This document shows positions 39,591 through 47,112 of a stretch of DNA of 52,420 nt, in pieces. The position numbers were made by a program, and so were the translations under genes. Source of the stretch: an uncultured Clostridia bacterium (GTDB taxonomy: Bacteria; Bacillota; Clostridia; Christensenellales; Borkfalkiaceae); NCBI GenBank assembly GCA_944328665.1, contig CALVHS010000014.1, positions 1 to 52,420 of the forward strand, in the 5' to 3' direction. The notes under the pieces are model-generated. The model did not search any database and had not been told where the DNA came from. It saw nothing but the letters and a program-made list of their open reading frames with translations. How positions within the stretch are numbered: the stretch's first letter is position 1; each line of letters begins with the position of its first letter.

Positions 39591-39619
39591 TTGCGGAGCG
39601 GGGCGCTGCGGCGTATAAT
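39591..39619 (+). promoter_or_regulatory. SigA promoter of tcdA, placed for a leaderless message
   Basis: TTGCGG (39591-39596), a 17-base spacer and TATAAT (39614-39619). The expected transcription start (39625-39626) is the A of the ATG at 39626. Confidence 0.68.
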
Positions 39620-39625
39620 GGAGGC

Positions 39626-40342
39626 ATGGAACAGGCATACATCCGCGAGATCGCCCTCCTCGGCGAAGAAAATTTTGCCCGGCTGCGCGCCGCCCGTGTC
39701 GCCGTGTTCGGCATCGGCGGGGTGGGTTCGTACGCGGCGGAAGCGCTCGTGCGCGCAGGGATCGGATCGCTGACCTTTGTGGACGGCGACGTCGTGTCCG
39801 AAAGCAACCTGAACCGCCAGCTCGTCGCGCTCACGTCCACGCTCGGCAAAAACAAAGCGCGCGTCATGCGCGGGCGCGCCCTCGATATCGCCCCCTCCCT
39901 CTCGTGCGAGGCGGCGGAATGTTTTTTCGACGAGACTACGGCGGACGCGTTTGATTTTTCCCGCTTTGATTATGTCGCCGACTGTATCGACTCCGTCAAA
40001 AGCAAAGTGCTGCTCATCGTACGCGCGCGGGCGGCGGGCGTGCCCGTCATTTCCTGCATGGGCGCGGGCAATAAGCTGGACGGGGGCGCTTTTCGCGTCG
40101 CCGATATCGAAAAGACGCGCGAATGCCCGCTGGCGAAGATCGTCCGCCGCGAGCTGAAAAGGGCGGGCGTCACGGGGGTCAAGGCGGTCTATTCGGAGGA
40201 AAAGCCCGTTTCCCCTCTGCGTGCGGGCGCGGCGGAAGGGGAAAAGTTCGTCGGCAGCCTCTCCTTTGTCCCCTCCGCGGCGGGGCTGCTGCTCGCGGGG
40301 GAGATCGTCAAAGATCTCGCGTTCGGCAGGGCGGAAGGATAA
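39626..40342 (+). CDS. tcdA: tRNA threonylcarbamoyladenosine dehydratase
   Basis: A 238-residue E1-like/ThiF-fold enzyme that uses ATP to cyclise the t6A37 modification of tRNA. RVAVFGIGGVGSYAAEALVRAG is the nucleotide-binding loop, FVDGDVVSESNLNRQL, KARVMRGRALDI and DYVADCIDSVKSKVLLI are family-wide blocks, and GAGNKLDGGAFRVADIEKTRECPLAK is typical of TcdA/CsdL. The start at 39626 gives the usual short N-terminus (12 residues before LLGEE). A frame from 39560 would precede the promoter and is rejected. No usable ribosome binding site exists: GGAGG ends one base before the ATG. Confidence 0.92.
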   Translation: MEQAYIREIALLGEENFARLRAARVAVFGIGGVGSYAAEALVRAGIGSLTFVDGDVVSESNLNRQLVALTSTLGKNKARVMRGRALDIAPSLSCEAAECFFDETTADAFDFSRFDYVADCIDSVKSKVLLIVRARAAGVPVISCMGAGNKLDGGAFRVADIEKTRECPLAKIVRRELKRAGVTGVKAVYSEEKPVSPLRAGAAEGEKFVGSLSFVPSAAGLLLAGEIVKDLAFGRAEG

Positions 40343-40383
40343 AAAAAGCCGCCGGGGCGAAGCCGACGGCTTCGCCCCGGCGG
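40341..40383 (-). terminator. rho-independent terminator of the Crp/Fnr-family gene
   Basis: On the minus strand, a perfect 16-base-pair stem (40368-40383 with 40349-40364) and a 3-base loop followed by CTTTTTTT. It lies directly after the stop codon and overlaps the end of tcdA. Confidence 0.92.
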
Positions 40384-40388
40384 GCGGC

Positions 40389-41027
40389 TCATCTGCGCAC
40401 CGCCTTGAGTTTGACGTTGCGCCGCTCGATCTCGATCAGTCCCTCCTCCGCCATGCGCCTGAGTTCGCGCGCCATCGCGCTCCTGTCTACGCAGATATAG
40501 TCGGCGAGGCCCGTCTGCGAAAAGGGGAGGGTAAAGTAGGGGCTCTTCGCCTTTGCCGCCGTCATCGTAAAGTAGGCGAGCAGCTTTTCCCGCGTGGTGC
40601 GGCGGCTGAGGATCTCCAGATGTTCGGAGAGCGCCTGCGTCTTTTCGCTCATCAAAAGGACGAGGTTGGATACGACGGTGCTGTGATGGGTGCAGGCGTT
40701 GGGGCAGCGCTTGACGATGTGTTCGTAGTCGATATAGAGGATGTCGCTGTCCTCCTCCGCCACGAGGAACAGGCTCGCGTCCGCCCAAGCGTAGCCCAAA
40801 ACGTCGCCGAACACGCCCCCCGCGCGCAGCTGCTCGAAGATGGTGCGCACCCCGTCGATGTCCGTCTTCATCAGATCTACCCTTCCCTTCTGCACGACGG
40901 CGACCCGCGCGTGCGGCATGGGGATCTCTTCTCCCCGCTTATAGGACTTTGTGACCGCCTTAAAGCAGGTCATCATGGCGGCGTATTCTTCCTGCGAAAC
41001 GCCGTCGAAGAGCGATCTTCCTTCCAT
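40389..41027 (-). CDS. Crp/Fnr-family transcriptional regulator
   Basis: A 212-residue regulator with an N-terminal cyclic nucleotide-binding-like barrel (about 15-115: AVVQKGRVDLMK, GVFGDVLGYAWADAS) and a C-terminal helix-turn-helix (about 145-205: LPFSQTGLADYICVDRSAMARELRRMAEEGLIEI). The Fnr-type N-terminal cysteine cluster is absent, although a few Cys (CFKAVTK, RCPNACTHH) are present, so I cannot tell what it senses. The effector may be a metabolite, haem or redox state. AGAGGTGCC precedes the ATG. A palindrome covers its own transcription start, suggesting autorepression. Single gene. Confidence 0.88.
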   Translation of the reverse strand: MEGRSLFDGVSQEEYAAMMTCFKAVTKSYKRGEEIPMPHARVAVVQKGRVDLMKTDIDGVRTIFEQLRAGGVFGDVLGYAWADASLFLVAEEDSDILYIDYEHIVKRCPNACTHHSTVVSNLVLLMSEKTQALSEHLEILSRRTTREKLLAYFTMTAAKAKSPYFTLPFSQTGLADYICVDRSAMARELRRMAEEGLIEIERRNVKLKAVRR

Positions 41028-41039
41028 CGTGGCACCTCT

Positions 41040-41053
41040 GTTGCATTTGCAAC
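41040..41053 (-). promoter_or_regulatory. palindromic operator candidate over the Crp/Fnr gene start site
   Basis: GTTGCATTTGCAAC: perfect 6-base arms around two bases. It covers about -3 to +11 relative to the predicted start near 41050, a place where a bound protein blocks polymerase. Confidence 0.5.
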
Positions 41054-41056
41054 GAT

Positions 41057-41085
41057 ACTATACCCCTTTGCGGCGCAAAAGTCAA
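41057..41085 (-). promoter_or_regulatory. SigA promoter of the Crp/Fnr-family gene
   Basis: On the minus strand: TTGACT (41080-41085), a 17-base spacer and TATAGT (41057-41062). Confidence 0.8.
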
Positions 41086-41181
41086 CAGATCGGAGCGCGG
41101 GCGGGTCATTTCATCAAAAAAAATCGCGCCCCGGGCGGCTTGCCGCCGGCGCGCGGAAAAATATCCTCAAGGAGGCGTGCC

Positions 41182-41667
41182 GTGATCGAGTTTTACGGAG
41201 AACTTTCGCTGCCCTGCAAGGTGTATGCGGAGAGGGCGAGGAAAAAATATTATTCGTTTTGGATGACGGCGCTCACCCTCATCGTACTGGCGCTCACCGT
41301 GGCAAACGGCTTGACGGCGGGCGCGGGGACAAAGTTTATCGTCTATGCCGTCTTTACCTTGCTTTTGGCGGGCCTGAGCGTCTATTTGTTCCTCGCGCCG
41401 GCGGGCAAGGCGCCCGCGCGCGACAAGTATCTTTTGCGGGTGCGCATCGACGGGACGTGGGTGCGCGTCGTTCGCTATGCGGACGGGAGAGAGTCGGAAA
41501 AGAAGCGAGAGATCGGGCAGGTGCGGCGGGTCGTGCGCACGCAGGAGGCATATTATCTGTATCTGCCCGACGCGGCGAATATCGTCGTCTGTCAGCGCGG
41601 CCTGCTCAAGGAAGGATCGTTCGAAGAGCTGGAAGCGCTCTTTCGCGGAAAGATCAAAGAAAAATAA
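41182..41667 (+). CDS. YcxB-like membrane protein (second copy)
   Basis: A 161-residue protein with two membrane segments (about 25-45 and 50-68) and a C-terminal YcxB-like domain (VRIDGTWVRVVRYADGRES, IGQVRRVVRTQEAYYLYLPDAANIVVCQRG, SFEELEALFRGKI). It starts with GTG at 41182 behind a perfect AAGGAGG (41169-41175). Function unknown. It has the same layout as the protein at 19776-20351. No clear promoter is visible in the 100 bases upstream. Confidence 0.72.
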   Translation: MIEFYGELSLPCKVYAERARKKYYSFWMTALTLIVLALTVANGLTAGAGTKFIVYAVFTLLLAGLSVYLFLAPAGKAPARDKYLLRVRIDGTWVRVVRYADGRESEKKREIGQVRRVVRTQEAYYLYLPDAANIVVCQRGLLKEGSFEELEALFRGKIKEK

Positions 41668-41672
41668 CGGCG

Positions 41673-41700
41673 CGGGCGCGGCATTTTGCCGCGCCCGCCC
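41673..41700 (+). terminator. possible terminator after the second YcxB-like gene
   Basis: A GC-rich stem of 10-11 base pairs (41673-41682 with 41688-41697) and a short loop, followed by only a weak T tail (CCGTTGCGTTT). Confidence 0.4.
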
Positions 41701-41763
41701 GTTGCGTTTCGGGCAGCCGCCCGCGTTGGCCGCTTTGTGTAAATCGCCGCCGGCGTGAGCCGT

Positions 41764-42870
41764 CTATGGAAGAAGCAGCCCCGCCCTTTGCAGCAGCGCG
41801 CCGTACAGGTCTGTCAGCCGGTGCGCCTCTTTGCGGATGTCGTATCCCGCCCTTTCGATCCGCTCGCGGGCGCCTTCCCGGCGGGGCGCGGCGGTTTCCA
41901 TTGCCCGTGCCCAGGCGGCGGCGTCTTCCCGGGTGCGGGCGGGCAAAAAGGCGCAGCCGCCCGCGTCCGCTTCCCGCGTGACCGCGTCCGAAAGGAGACA
42001 GGCGAGCCCCGCCGCCTGCGCTTCGACCGCCGTCAGCGGCATCCCTTCGTAGCGGGAGGGCAAGACGAACACGTCCGCCGCCTTGTACCAAGGGGCGGGG
42101 TCTGTCGGCGGGACAAAGCGCACCCGCTTTCCGACGCCCAGCGCCTCCGCCTGCCGGCGCAGCGCGCCCTCTTCTTCCCCGCCGCCGACGAGGGCGAGGG
42201 TCATTTCCCCGTCCGTCTCGGCAAAGGCGTTCAACAGGAAGGGCAGGTTTTTCTGATAGGCAAACCGCCCGACGAAGAGCGCCGTCCTTCCCGCCAGCCC
42301 CAGCGCCTCCTTTGCCCGTTCGTGTTCCTGCGGGGTGCAGGCGAACCTGTCTGCGTCGACGGCGTTGGGCAGGATGACCGCCTCGTCCGCCCGCCCGCGG
42401 TACAAATTTTCCGCGGCGAGCCTGCCGCAGGCGGCGAGCGCCGTCGCTTTGCGCGCCGCAAAGGGGCGCAGCAGTTTTTTGACGAGGTAATGGTCGGAGC
42501 GCCTGTCGAAGGTGCTGTGCGCGTGGCAGATGCGCACGGGGATGCCCGCCTTCGCCGCGGGCGGCAGCGCGAGGGCGGAGAGGGTGGTCAGGTGCGAATG
42601 GACGATCCGGTAGTTGTCCGATAGGAAGATCTTGCCGAGGGCGCGCATGCCGCCGAGCGGGTCTCTTTGCAGGGAGGGGACGGCGAACAGGCGGGAAGAC
42701 GCGTCTATCCCGCGCACGGCGCCGTCAAATGAGCTCTCCCCGTAGGTGACAAAGTCGAAACGGTAGCGCGCCGTGTCCGCAAAACGCAGATAATTGTATA
42801 AAAAAGAGGCAACGCCGCCGAGGCGCGCGTTGCCGACGATATGGATGATTTTGATCCTTGTGTCTTGCAT
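41764..42870 (-). CDS. family 4 glycosyltransferase
   Basis: A 368-residue GT-B fold retaining glycosyltransferase of the EpsF/capsule type. KIIHIVGNARLGGVASFLYNYL is the N-terminal Gly-rich start, HSHLTTLSALALP and ICHAHSTFD follow, and the donor-binding C-terminal half has LFVGRFAYQKNLPFLLNAF and SRYEGMPLTAVEAQAAGLACLLSD with the E-x7-E pair. It adds a sugar to a lipid-linked oligosaccharide in the cytoplasm. I set the start at 42870 (MQDTRIKII), which follows the upstream sugar-transferase stop by 5 bases; the ribosome binding site is inside the end of that gene. A longer frame from 43005 overlaps the upstream gene and is rejected. Confidence 0.9.
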   Translation of the reverse strand: MQDTRIKIIHIVGNARLGGVASFLYNYLRFADTARYRFDFVTYGESSFDGAVRGIDASSRLFAVPSLQRDPLGGMRALGKIFLSDNYRIVHSHLTTLSALALPPAAKAGIPVRICHAHSTFDRRSDHYLVKKLLRPFAARKATALAACGRLAAENLYRGRADEAVILPNAVDADRFACTPQEHERAKEALGLAGRTALFVGRFAYQKNLPFLLNAFAETDGEMTLALVGGGEEEGALRRQAEALGVGKRVRFVPPTDPAPWYKAADVFVLPSRYEGMPLTAVEAQAAGLACLLSDAVTREADAGGCAFLPARTREDAAAWARAMETAAPRREGARERIERAGYDIRKEAHRLTDLYGALLQRAGLLLP

Positions 42871-42875
42871 GGCGT

Positions 42876-43565
42876 TCACTTTGCCGTGCGCAGGCGCAGC
42901 TGCGCGCAGAGGATGTCGTTGGAGGAATAGCGCAGGCGTACTTCCCGCCGCAGGCGGGTATATTGCGCCCCGTTCACGGGGCGCAATAACTTCCCTTCGC
43001 CGCAAAAAACGAGTAAGACCGTTTTACAGAGGATGGAAAGGTCGAGCAGGGGAGAGGCGTGCATGACGTAATAGGCGTCATAGTATTTGCGATCGCTGAT
43101 GGAAAGATAGCCGTTGCCGTTGACCTGTCCCAGCCCCGTCAGCCCCGGGCGCATCTCAAATTTGATCAGTTCCCAATCCTTGTAGTCGGAATCGTACACG
43201 GGCATCAGGGGGCGGGGCGCGATGAAGCACATATCGCCTTTGACGATATTGAAAAGCTGCGGCAGTTCGTCGATCTTGAATTTGCGGATGAACCTGCCCA
43301 CCTTGGTCACGTTGGCGTTGTCGCCCGCGATGACGGGGTGTTCTTTGTCGAATGCCACGTCCGTCCTCTTCATGGAACGGAATTTGTAGCAATAAAATTT
43401 CTTGCCGTTCTTGCCCGTGCGCAGCTGTTTGAAGATGACTTTGCCGCCGTCCTCTGCTTTGATCGCCAGCGAGATCGCGAGAAAGAGGGGACTCGTGACG
43501 GCGATCGCAGCCAAGGCGACAAAAAAGTCGATAAAGTATTTGATGCGGATATACAATTTGTTCAT
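42876..43565 (-). CDS. initiating sugar phosphate transferase (polyprenyl-phosphate)
   Basis: A 229-residue member of the bacterial sugar transferase family (WcaJ/PglC type) that moves a sugar 1-phosphate from a nucleotide sugar to undecaprenyl phosphate, the first step of surface polysaccharide synthesis. A single membrane-associated helix (about 10-32, VALAAIAVTSPLFLAISLAIK) is followed by the catalytic core: YCYKFRSMK, FIRKFKIDELPQLFNIVKGDMCFIAPRPLM and EMRPGLTGLGQVNG. The small PglC-like size suggests the monotopic type. It is the first gene of a two-gene unit with the GT4 and divergent from rfbB. Confidence 0.93.
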   Translation of the reverse strand: MNKLYIRIKYFIDFFVALAAIAVTSPLFLAISLAIKAEDGGKVIFKQLRTGKNGKKFYCYKFRSMKRTDVAFDKEHPVIAGDNANVTKVGRFIRKFKIDELPQLFNIVKGDMCFIAPRPLMPVYDSDYKDWELIKFEMRPGLTGLGQVNGNGYLSISDRKYYDAYYVMHASPLLDLSILCKTVLLVFCGEGKLLRPVNGAQYTRLRREVRLRYSSNDILCAQLRLRTAK

Positions 43566-43686
43566 GATTTCTCCATGCCGTGTGTGATGCGTTCCGACCC
43601 TTCGGGACAGTTTCCGCCGATGTCCGCTCGTTTTCTCCGCTTATCTGCGGCGGCATCGGCTCTCGTTTTTCCTTTGAACGCCGTAC

Positions 43687-43715
43687 AGTATAGCATTTTA
43701 TCCAAAGATATGCAA
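43687..43715 (-). promoter_or_regulatory. SigA promoter of the sugar transferase-GT4 unit
   Basis: On the minus strand: TTGCAT (43710-43715), a 17-base spacer and TATACT (43687-43692). The -35 is one arm of a perfect inverted repeat (ATGCAA/TTGCAT, 43710-43725). The leader is ~115 bases. Confidence 0.68.
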
Positions 43716-43836
43716 CCTTTTGCATGTACGATTTATATATTTTTCGTGAAATTTTTCTAAAAACGGAAAGAAAAACCACAAAATATGTAGAATTTCATTG
43801 TACATTCTGCACAATCATACCATGTCCCGCAAAAGA

Positions 43837-43865
43837 TTGACAAGCTTGCGAGGATATGGTAGAAT
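43837..43865 (+). promoter_or_regulatory. SigA promoter of the rfbB-exporter operon
   Basis: TTGACA (43837-43842), a 17-base spacer and TAGAAT (43860-43865). The ATG of rfbB follows about 40 bases after the expected start, behind AAAGGAGAATGC. Confidence 0.85.
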
Positions 43866-43910
43866 GGACAGCGGAAAAGGCGCCCGTGCGGGCGCAGGAA
43901 AGGAGAATGC

Positions 43911-44909
43911 ATGAAGATCCTCGTGACGGGCGGCGCCGGGTTTATCGGCAGCAATTTCGTCTACTATCTTCTCCGTACATATCCGCAGGACGAAGTGGTT
44001 TGCGTGGATAAGCTGACGTATGCGGGCAATTTCGCCACCCTCGAAGGGGCGCGCCGCGATCCCCGCTTCCGTTTTTATCGGGCGGACATCGCCTGCCGCC
44101 GCGCCGTGGAGGAGATCTTTGAAAAGGAGCTGCCGTCCGCCGTCGTCAATTTTGCGGCGGAGAGCCATGTGGATAGGTCGATCCGCTCTCCTTCCTTATT
44201 TTTAAAAACGAACGTGCTCGGCACGCAGGTGTTACTGGACGCCTGCCGCCGCTTCGGCGGGGTACGCTTTCATCAGGTCTCCACCGACGAGGTGTACGGC
44301 GACCTTCCCCTCGACGGGGGCGCACCTTTTACCGAATCGTCGCCGCTGCGGCCTTCTTCCCCTTATGCGGCGTCCAAGGCTGCTGCCGACCTTGCCGTGC
44401 TCGCCTGCTACAGGACGTACGGCTTGCCCGTCACCGTGACCCGCTCGGTCAACAATTACGGGCGTTTTCAGTTCCCCGAAAAGCTCATCCCTCTCGCGAT
44501 CGCGCGCATTCTGGCGGACGAACCCGTTCCCGTTTATGGCACGGGGGAAAACGTGCGTGACTGGATGGCTGCGGAAGATCACTGCGCGGCGGTGGACGCC
44601 GTCCTGCGCCGCGGTGCGCCCGGCAAGGTGTACAACGTGGGCGCCCGCGCGCAGCGGAGCAACCTGCAGGTGCTGTCCGCCGTCATCTCCCTGTTGGGCA
44701 GGGGAAAGCTCGCCTTCGTCGCCGACAGGCCGGGGCACGACCTGCGCTACGCGCTCGACCCTTCCGCGATCGAACGCGATCTCGGCTGGAAGGCAAAGAC
44801 GGGGTTTGAGGAGGGCATCGCCGCCACGGTGGCGTGGTACCTCGCCAACCGCGATTGGTGGCAGCCCCTTCTCGCGCGCGGCGGGCGCATAAGGAGAAAC
44901 AAGCAATGA
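43911..44909 (+). CDS. rfbB: dTDP-glucose 4,6-dehydratase
   Basis: A 332-residue short-chain dehydrogenase-fold enzyme that turns dTDP-glucose into dTDP-4-keto-6-deoxyglucose, the branch point to rhamnose and other deoxysugars. TGGAGFIGSNF (6-16) binds NAD+, FAAESHVDRSI and VSTDEVYGDL carry the active-site Thr-Asp-Glu, and YAASKAAAD supplies the Tyr-Lys pair. TRSVNNYGRFQFPEKLIPL and VRDWMAAEDHCAAVDAVL are RmlB blocks. rmlA, rmlC and rmlD are not in the window, so they lie elsewhere or the sugar made is not rhamnose. The stop overlaps the next start (ATGA). Confidence 0.94.
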   Translation: MKILVTGGAGFIGSNFVYYLLRTYPQDEVVCVDKLTYAGNFATLEGARRDPRFRFYRADIACRRAVEEIFEKELPSAVVNFAAESHVDRSIRSPSLFLKTNVLGTQVLLDACRRFGGVRFHQVSTDEVYGDLPLDGGAPFTESSPLRPSSPYAASKAAADLAVLACYRTYGLPVTVTRSVNNYGRFQFPEKLIPLAIARILADEPVPVYGTGENVRDWMAAEDHCAAVDAVLRRGAPGKVYNVGARAQRSNLQVLSAVISLLGRGKLAFVADRPGHDLRYALDPSAIERDLGWKAKTGFEEGIAATVAWYLANRDWWQPLLARGGRIRRNKQ

Positions 44910-45694
44910 CCAACAGAACGAACGGCTTTTTCGGCGGTATCTGGCGGGACAGATACGTGCTCGCCAGCTTTGTCAACCGCGATCTGCAGGCGCGTTACCG
45001 CCGTTCCCTGCTCGGGGTGCTCTGGGCGATCGTCACCCCCCTCGCCCTGTCCGTGATCATCGGCACCGTCTATGCCCTCCTTTTCGGGCAGGATATCAAG
45101 GTGACCATCCCCGTCCTCTTTGCGGGGCTCAATCCCTGGACGTTCATCACTTCTTCCGCGGAAGGGGGCACCCATTCCTTCATCTATGCGGAAGGGTATT
45201 TAAAACAGCTCAACGTCAGCCCGCAGATCTTTCCGCTGCGCACCGTCTGCGTGGGCTTTGTCAACTTGCTGTACAGCATGATGGCGTTTTACGTGCTCTA
45301 TCTCGTCCTGCAGCCGCAGTCCTTCGGGGCGGAGATGCTCTTGGTCGTGCCGGGGCTCGTTGTCATGTTTTTCTTTTGCTGGGGCTTTGCCGAAGTCGCC
45401 TCCGTCGCCAACCTGTACGTGCGCGACTATCAGCCGCTGCAATCGCTCGCCTTGCAGGCGATCTTTTACGTCACGCCCATCATCTACCGCCCCTCGCAGT
45501 TGGGCGAACAGCTCGCGTTCATCTATCGGCTGAATCCCTTTTACTACATCCTCGAAGTGGTCAAACAGCCTCTTTTGGGCAACGGCGTTCCCGCGGAGAC
45601 GTGGCTGATCGCGGCGGGGGTGGCGGCGGCAGTCTTCGCGCTCGGTACGGCGATGGTCTGCCTTTGCCGCTGGAAGATCAATTTTAAACTGTGA
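44906..45694 (+). CDS. polysaccharide ABC exporter, permease subunit
   Basis: A 262-residue ABC-2 type permease of the TagG/Wzm kind with six membrane segments. FVNRDLQARYRRSLLGVLWAIVTPLALSVIIG is the conserved start, and RDYQPLQSLALQAIFYVTPIIY with RLNPFYYILEVVKQPLL are late blocks. With the ATPase downstream it would export an undecaprenyl-linked polysaccharide or teichoic acid. The start at 44906 overlaps the rfbB stop and has AAGGAGAAAC upstream. Confidence 0.93.
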   Translation: MTNRTNGFFGGIWRDRYVLASFVNRDLQARYRRSLLGVLWAIVTPLALSVIIGTVYALLFGQDIKVTIPVLFAGLNPWTFITSSAEGGTHSFIYAEGYLKQLNVSPQIFPLRTVCVGFVNLLYSMMAFYVLYLVLQPQSFGAEMLLVVPGLVVMFFFCWGFAEVASVANLYVRDYQPLQSLALQAIFYVTPIIYRPSQLGEQLAFIYRLNPFYYILEVVKQPLLGNGVPAETWLIAAGVAAAVFALGTAMVCLCRWKINFKL

Positions 45695-45701
45695 GGGCGC
45701 C

Positions 45702-46445
45702 ATGAGCATGATCCGAATGGAAGAGACCGACCTCGTCTTTAAGGTATGGCGCGAACGCCGCCTCAAAGACATCATCGTGCCGGGCAGCAATAAATTCAAC
45801 CGCTTTCACGACGCCGCGGTGCACGCGCTCGACCACGTCACGCTGACCGTCGGGGAAGGGGAGCGCGTCGCCGTCATCGGGCATAACGGCGCGGGCAAAT
45901 CCACCCTCCTCAAAGTCATCGCGGGCATCTACCGCCCTTCGGGCGGCAAACTGACGGTGGAAGGGGACGTCTCTAACATGTTTGAACTTTCCACCGGGTT
46001 CGAAGGGGAGCAGAACGGTTGGGATAACATGTTCCTGCGCGGGCTGATGCTCGGGCTGACGCCCAAGCAGATCAAGGCAAAGATGCGCGAGATCGCCGAT
46101 TTTTCCGAATTGGGAGAATTCCTCAACATGCCGGTCAAGTATTATTCTTCGGGTATGTTCGTGCGCCTCGCCTTTTCCGTATCTACGGCGGTGATGCCGG
46201 ATATCCTCCTTTTGGACGAGGTGTTCGCCGCGGGCGACGCGGGCTTTATCGAGAAAGCGACCCGCCGCATGAAAGAGATGGTCGACGTCGCCAAGATCCT
46301 CGTGATGGTCACGCACAGTATGGAGACGGCGCTGGACATCTGCAGCCGCTGTATCTGGATGGACAGGGGCAGGGTGCGCATGGACGGCCCCACCGCCGAC
46401 GTCGTCAAGGCATATCTCGAATTTGTCAGGCAGGTGGGGCAATGA
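45702..46445 (+). CDS. polysaccharide ABC exporter, ATP-binding subunit
   Basis: A 247-residue ATPase of the TagH/Wzt/RfbE kind. Walker A is GHNGAGKST (60-68), the signature region is YYSSGMFVRLAFS, Walker B is DILLLDEVFAAGD and the switch His is in VTHSMETA. The N-terminal extension with VPGSNKFNRFHDAAVHALDHV is typical of exporters of this class. It lacks the extra C-terminal carbohydrate-binding domain of E. coli O9a Wzt, so it probably does not select for chain-end modification. It overlaps the next gene by ATGA. Confidence 0.94.
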   Translation: MSMIRMEETDLVFKVWRERRLKDIIVPGSNKFNRFHDAAVHALDHVTLTVGEGERVAVIGHNGAGKSTLLKVIAGIYRPSGGKLTVEGDVSNMFELSTGFEGEQNGWDNMFLRGLMLGLTPKQIKAKMREIADFSELGEFLNMPVKYYSSGMFVRLAFSVSTAVMPDILLLDEVFAAGDAGFIEKATRRMKEMVDVAKILVMVTHSMETALDICSRCIWMDRGRVRMDGPTADVVKAYLEFVRQVGQ

Positions 46446-47035
46446 GCAGAAAAAAGGCCGTCAAAAACATCGTGTTTGCCGCCGCGGCAGTTCTGGCGGC
46501 GGCGGTGCTCGAAGTGTGCGCGTTCAATTTTAAGCCCCTCGCCGTCTCTCTCGGCTGGCGGGAGAGCGAGGCGCGTATCTATACGCAGGCGGATCTGCGC
46601 TTCGAAAATTGTACGGAGAGCGGAGAGGGCGTCCTTCTCGGCGAGGGGGGCTGCTTCTATTTGGACGGGCTGGATTACGAGCTGAACACCATCCGCATCT
46701 CTTATACGGGAGAGATCCCTTCCCTTACCGCCTGCTGCGACGCGGATACGGAGGACAAGACGGTGACCCTCGTCAACGGCGGCAAAAACGCGGTGGTGGA
46801 CAGCCATGTCTATTCCGTACTTTTTCGGCCGCACGGCGGGGAGGGGACGATGCTGTCGGGGATCGAGATCGTCGTCAACGACTATCGCTTCGACTTTTCC
46901 GCGGCGCGTTTTTTCGCCATGATCGCCGTCTGCCTGATCACGCGGGCGCTCTTTTCCCTGCAGCATCCCATCGACTACGGCATCGCGAGCGCTCCGCCGG
47001 AAGGAGAAAAGCCGGAAGAGGAAAAGCAAGGCTGA
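46442..47035 (+). CDS. hypothetical membrane protein of the export operon
   Basis: A 197-residue protein of unknown function. It has an N-terminal membrane segment (about 9-29), an extracytoplasmic beta-rich domain (about 40-155) and a second membrane segment (about 157-175) before a Pro/Glu-rich cytoplasmic tail. The ATGA overlap with the exporter ATPase indicates a coupled role, perhaps as an accessory for the exported glycan. I recognise no catalytic motif. Confidence 0.7.
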   Translation: MSRKKAVKNIVFAAAAVLAAAVLEVCAFNFKPLAVSLGWRESEARIYTQADLRFENCTESGEGVLLGEGGCFYLDGLDYELNTIRISYTGEIPSLTACCDADTEDKTVTLVNGGKNAVVDSHVYSVLFRPHGGEGTMLSGIEIVVNDYRFDFSAARFFAMIAVCLITRALFSLQHPIDYGIASAPPEGEKPEEEKQG

Positions 47036-47112
47036 AAGCGCTGCGGGCAGGATGCGCCGCCCGCCCCCGATCTTTTCGGGGAATGATCTTACAAGAGGTC
47101 CGGAGGAAGGGG

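Larger units (their letters stand above)
43566..43910. other. AT-rich divergent regulatory region of the surface polysaccharide locus
   Basis: About 345 bases with no gene. The leftward leader (43566-43685, about 115 bases) is GC-rich and contains no clear structure. The middle (43690-43860) is AT-rich and carries both promoters and the inverted repeat ATGCAA-CCTT-TTGCAT at 43710-43725. Confidence 0.6.

Noticed and set aside
39560..39625. Start of tcdA at 39560
   Set aside because: It precedes the promoter of the gene and would add a 22-residue extension unlike other TcdA proteins.
40341..40383. The long hairpin after tcdA as a plus-strand terminator
   Set aside because: On the plus strand no T-run follows; the T-run is on the minus strand, so it belongs to the Crp/Fnr gene.
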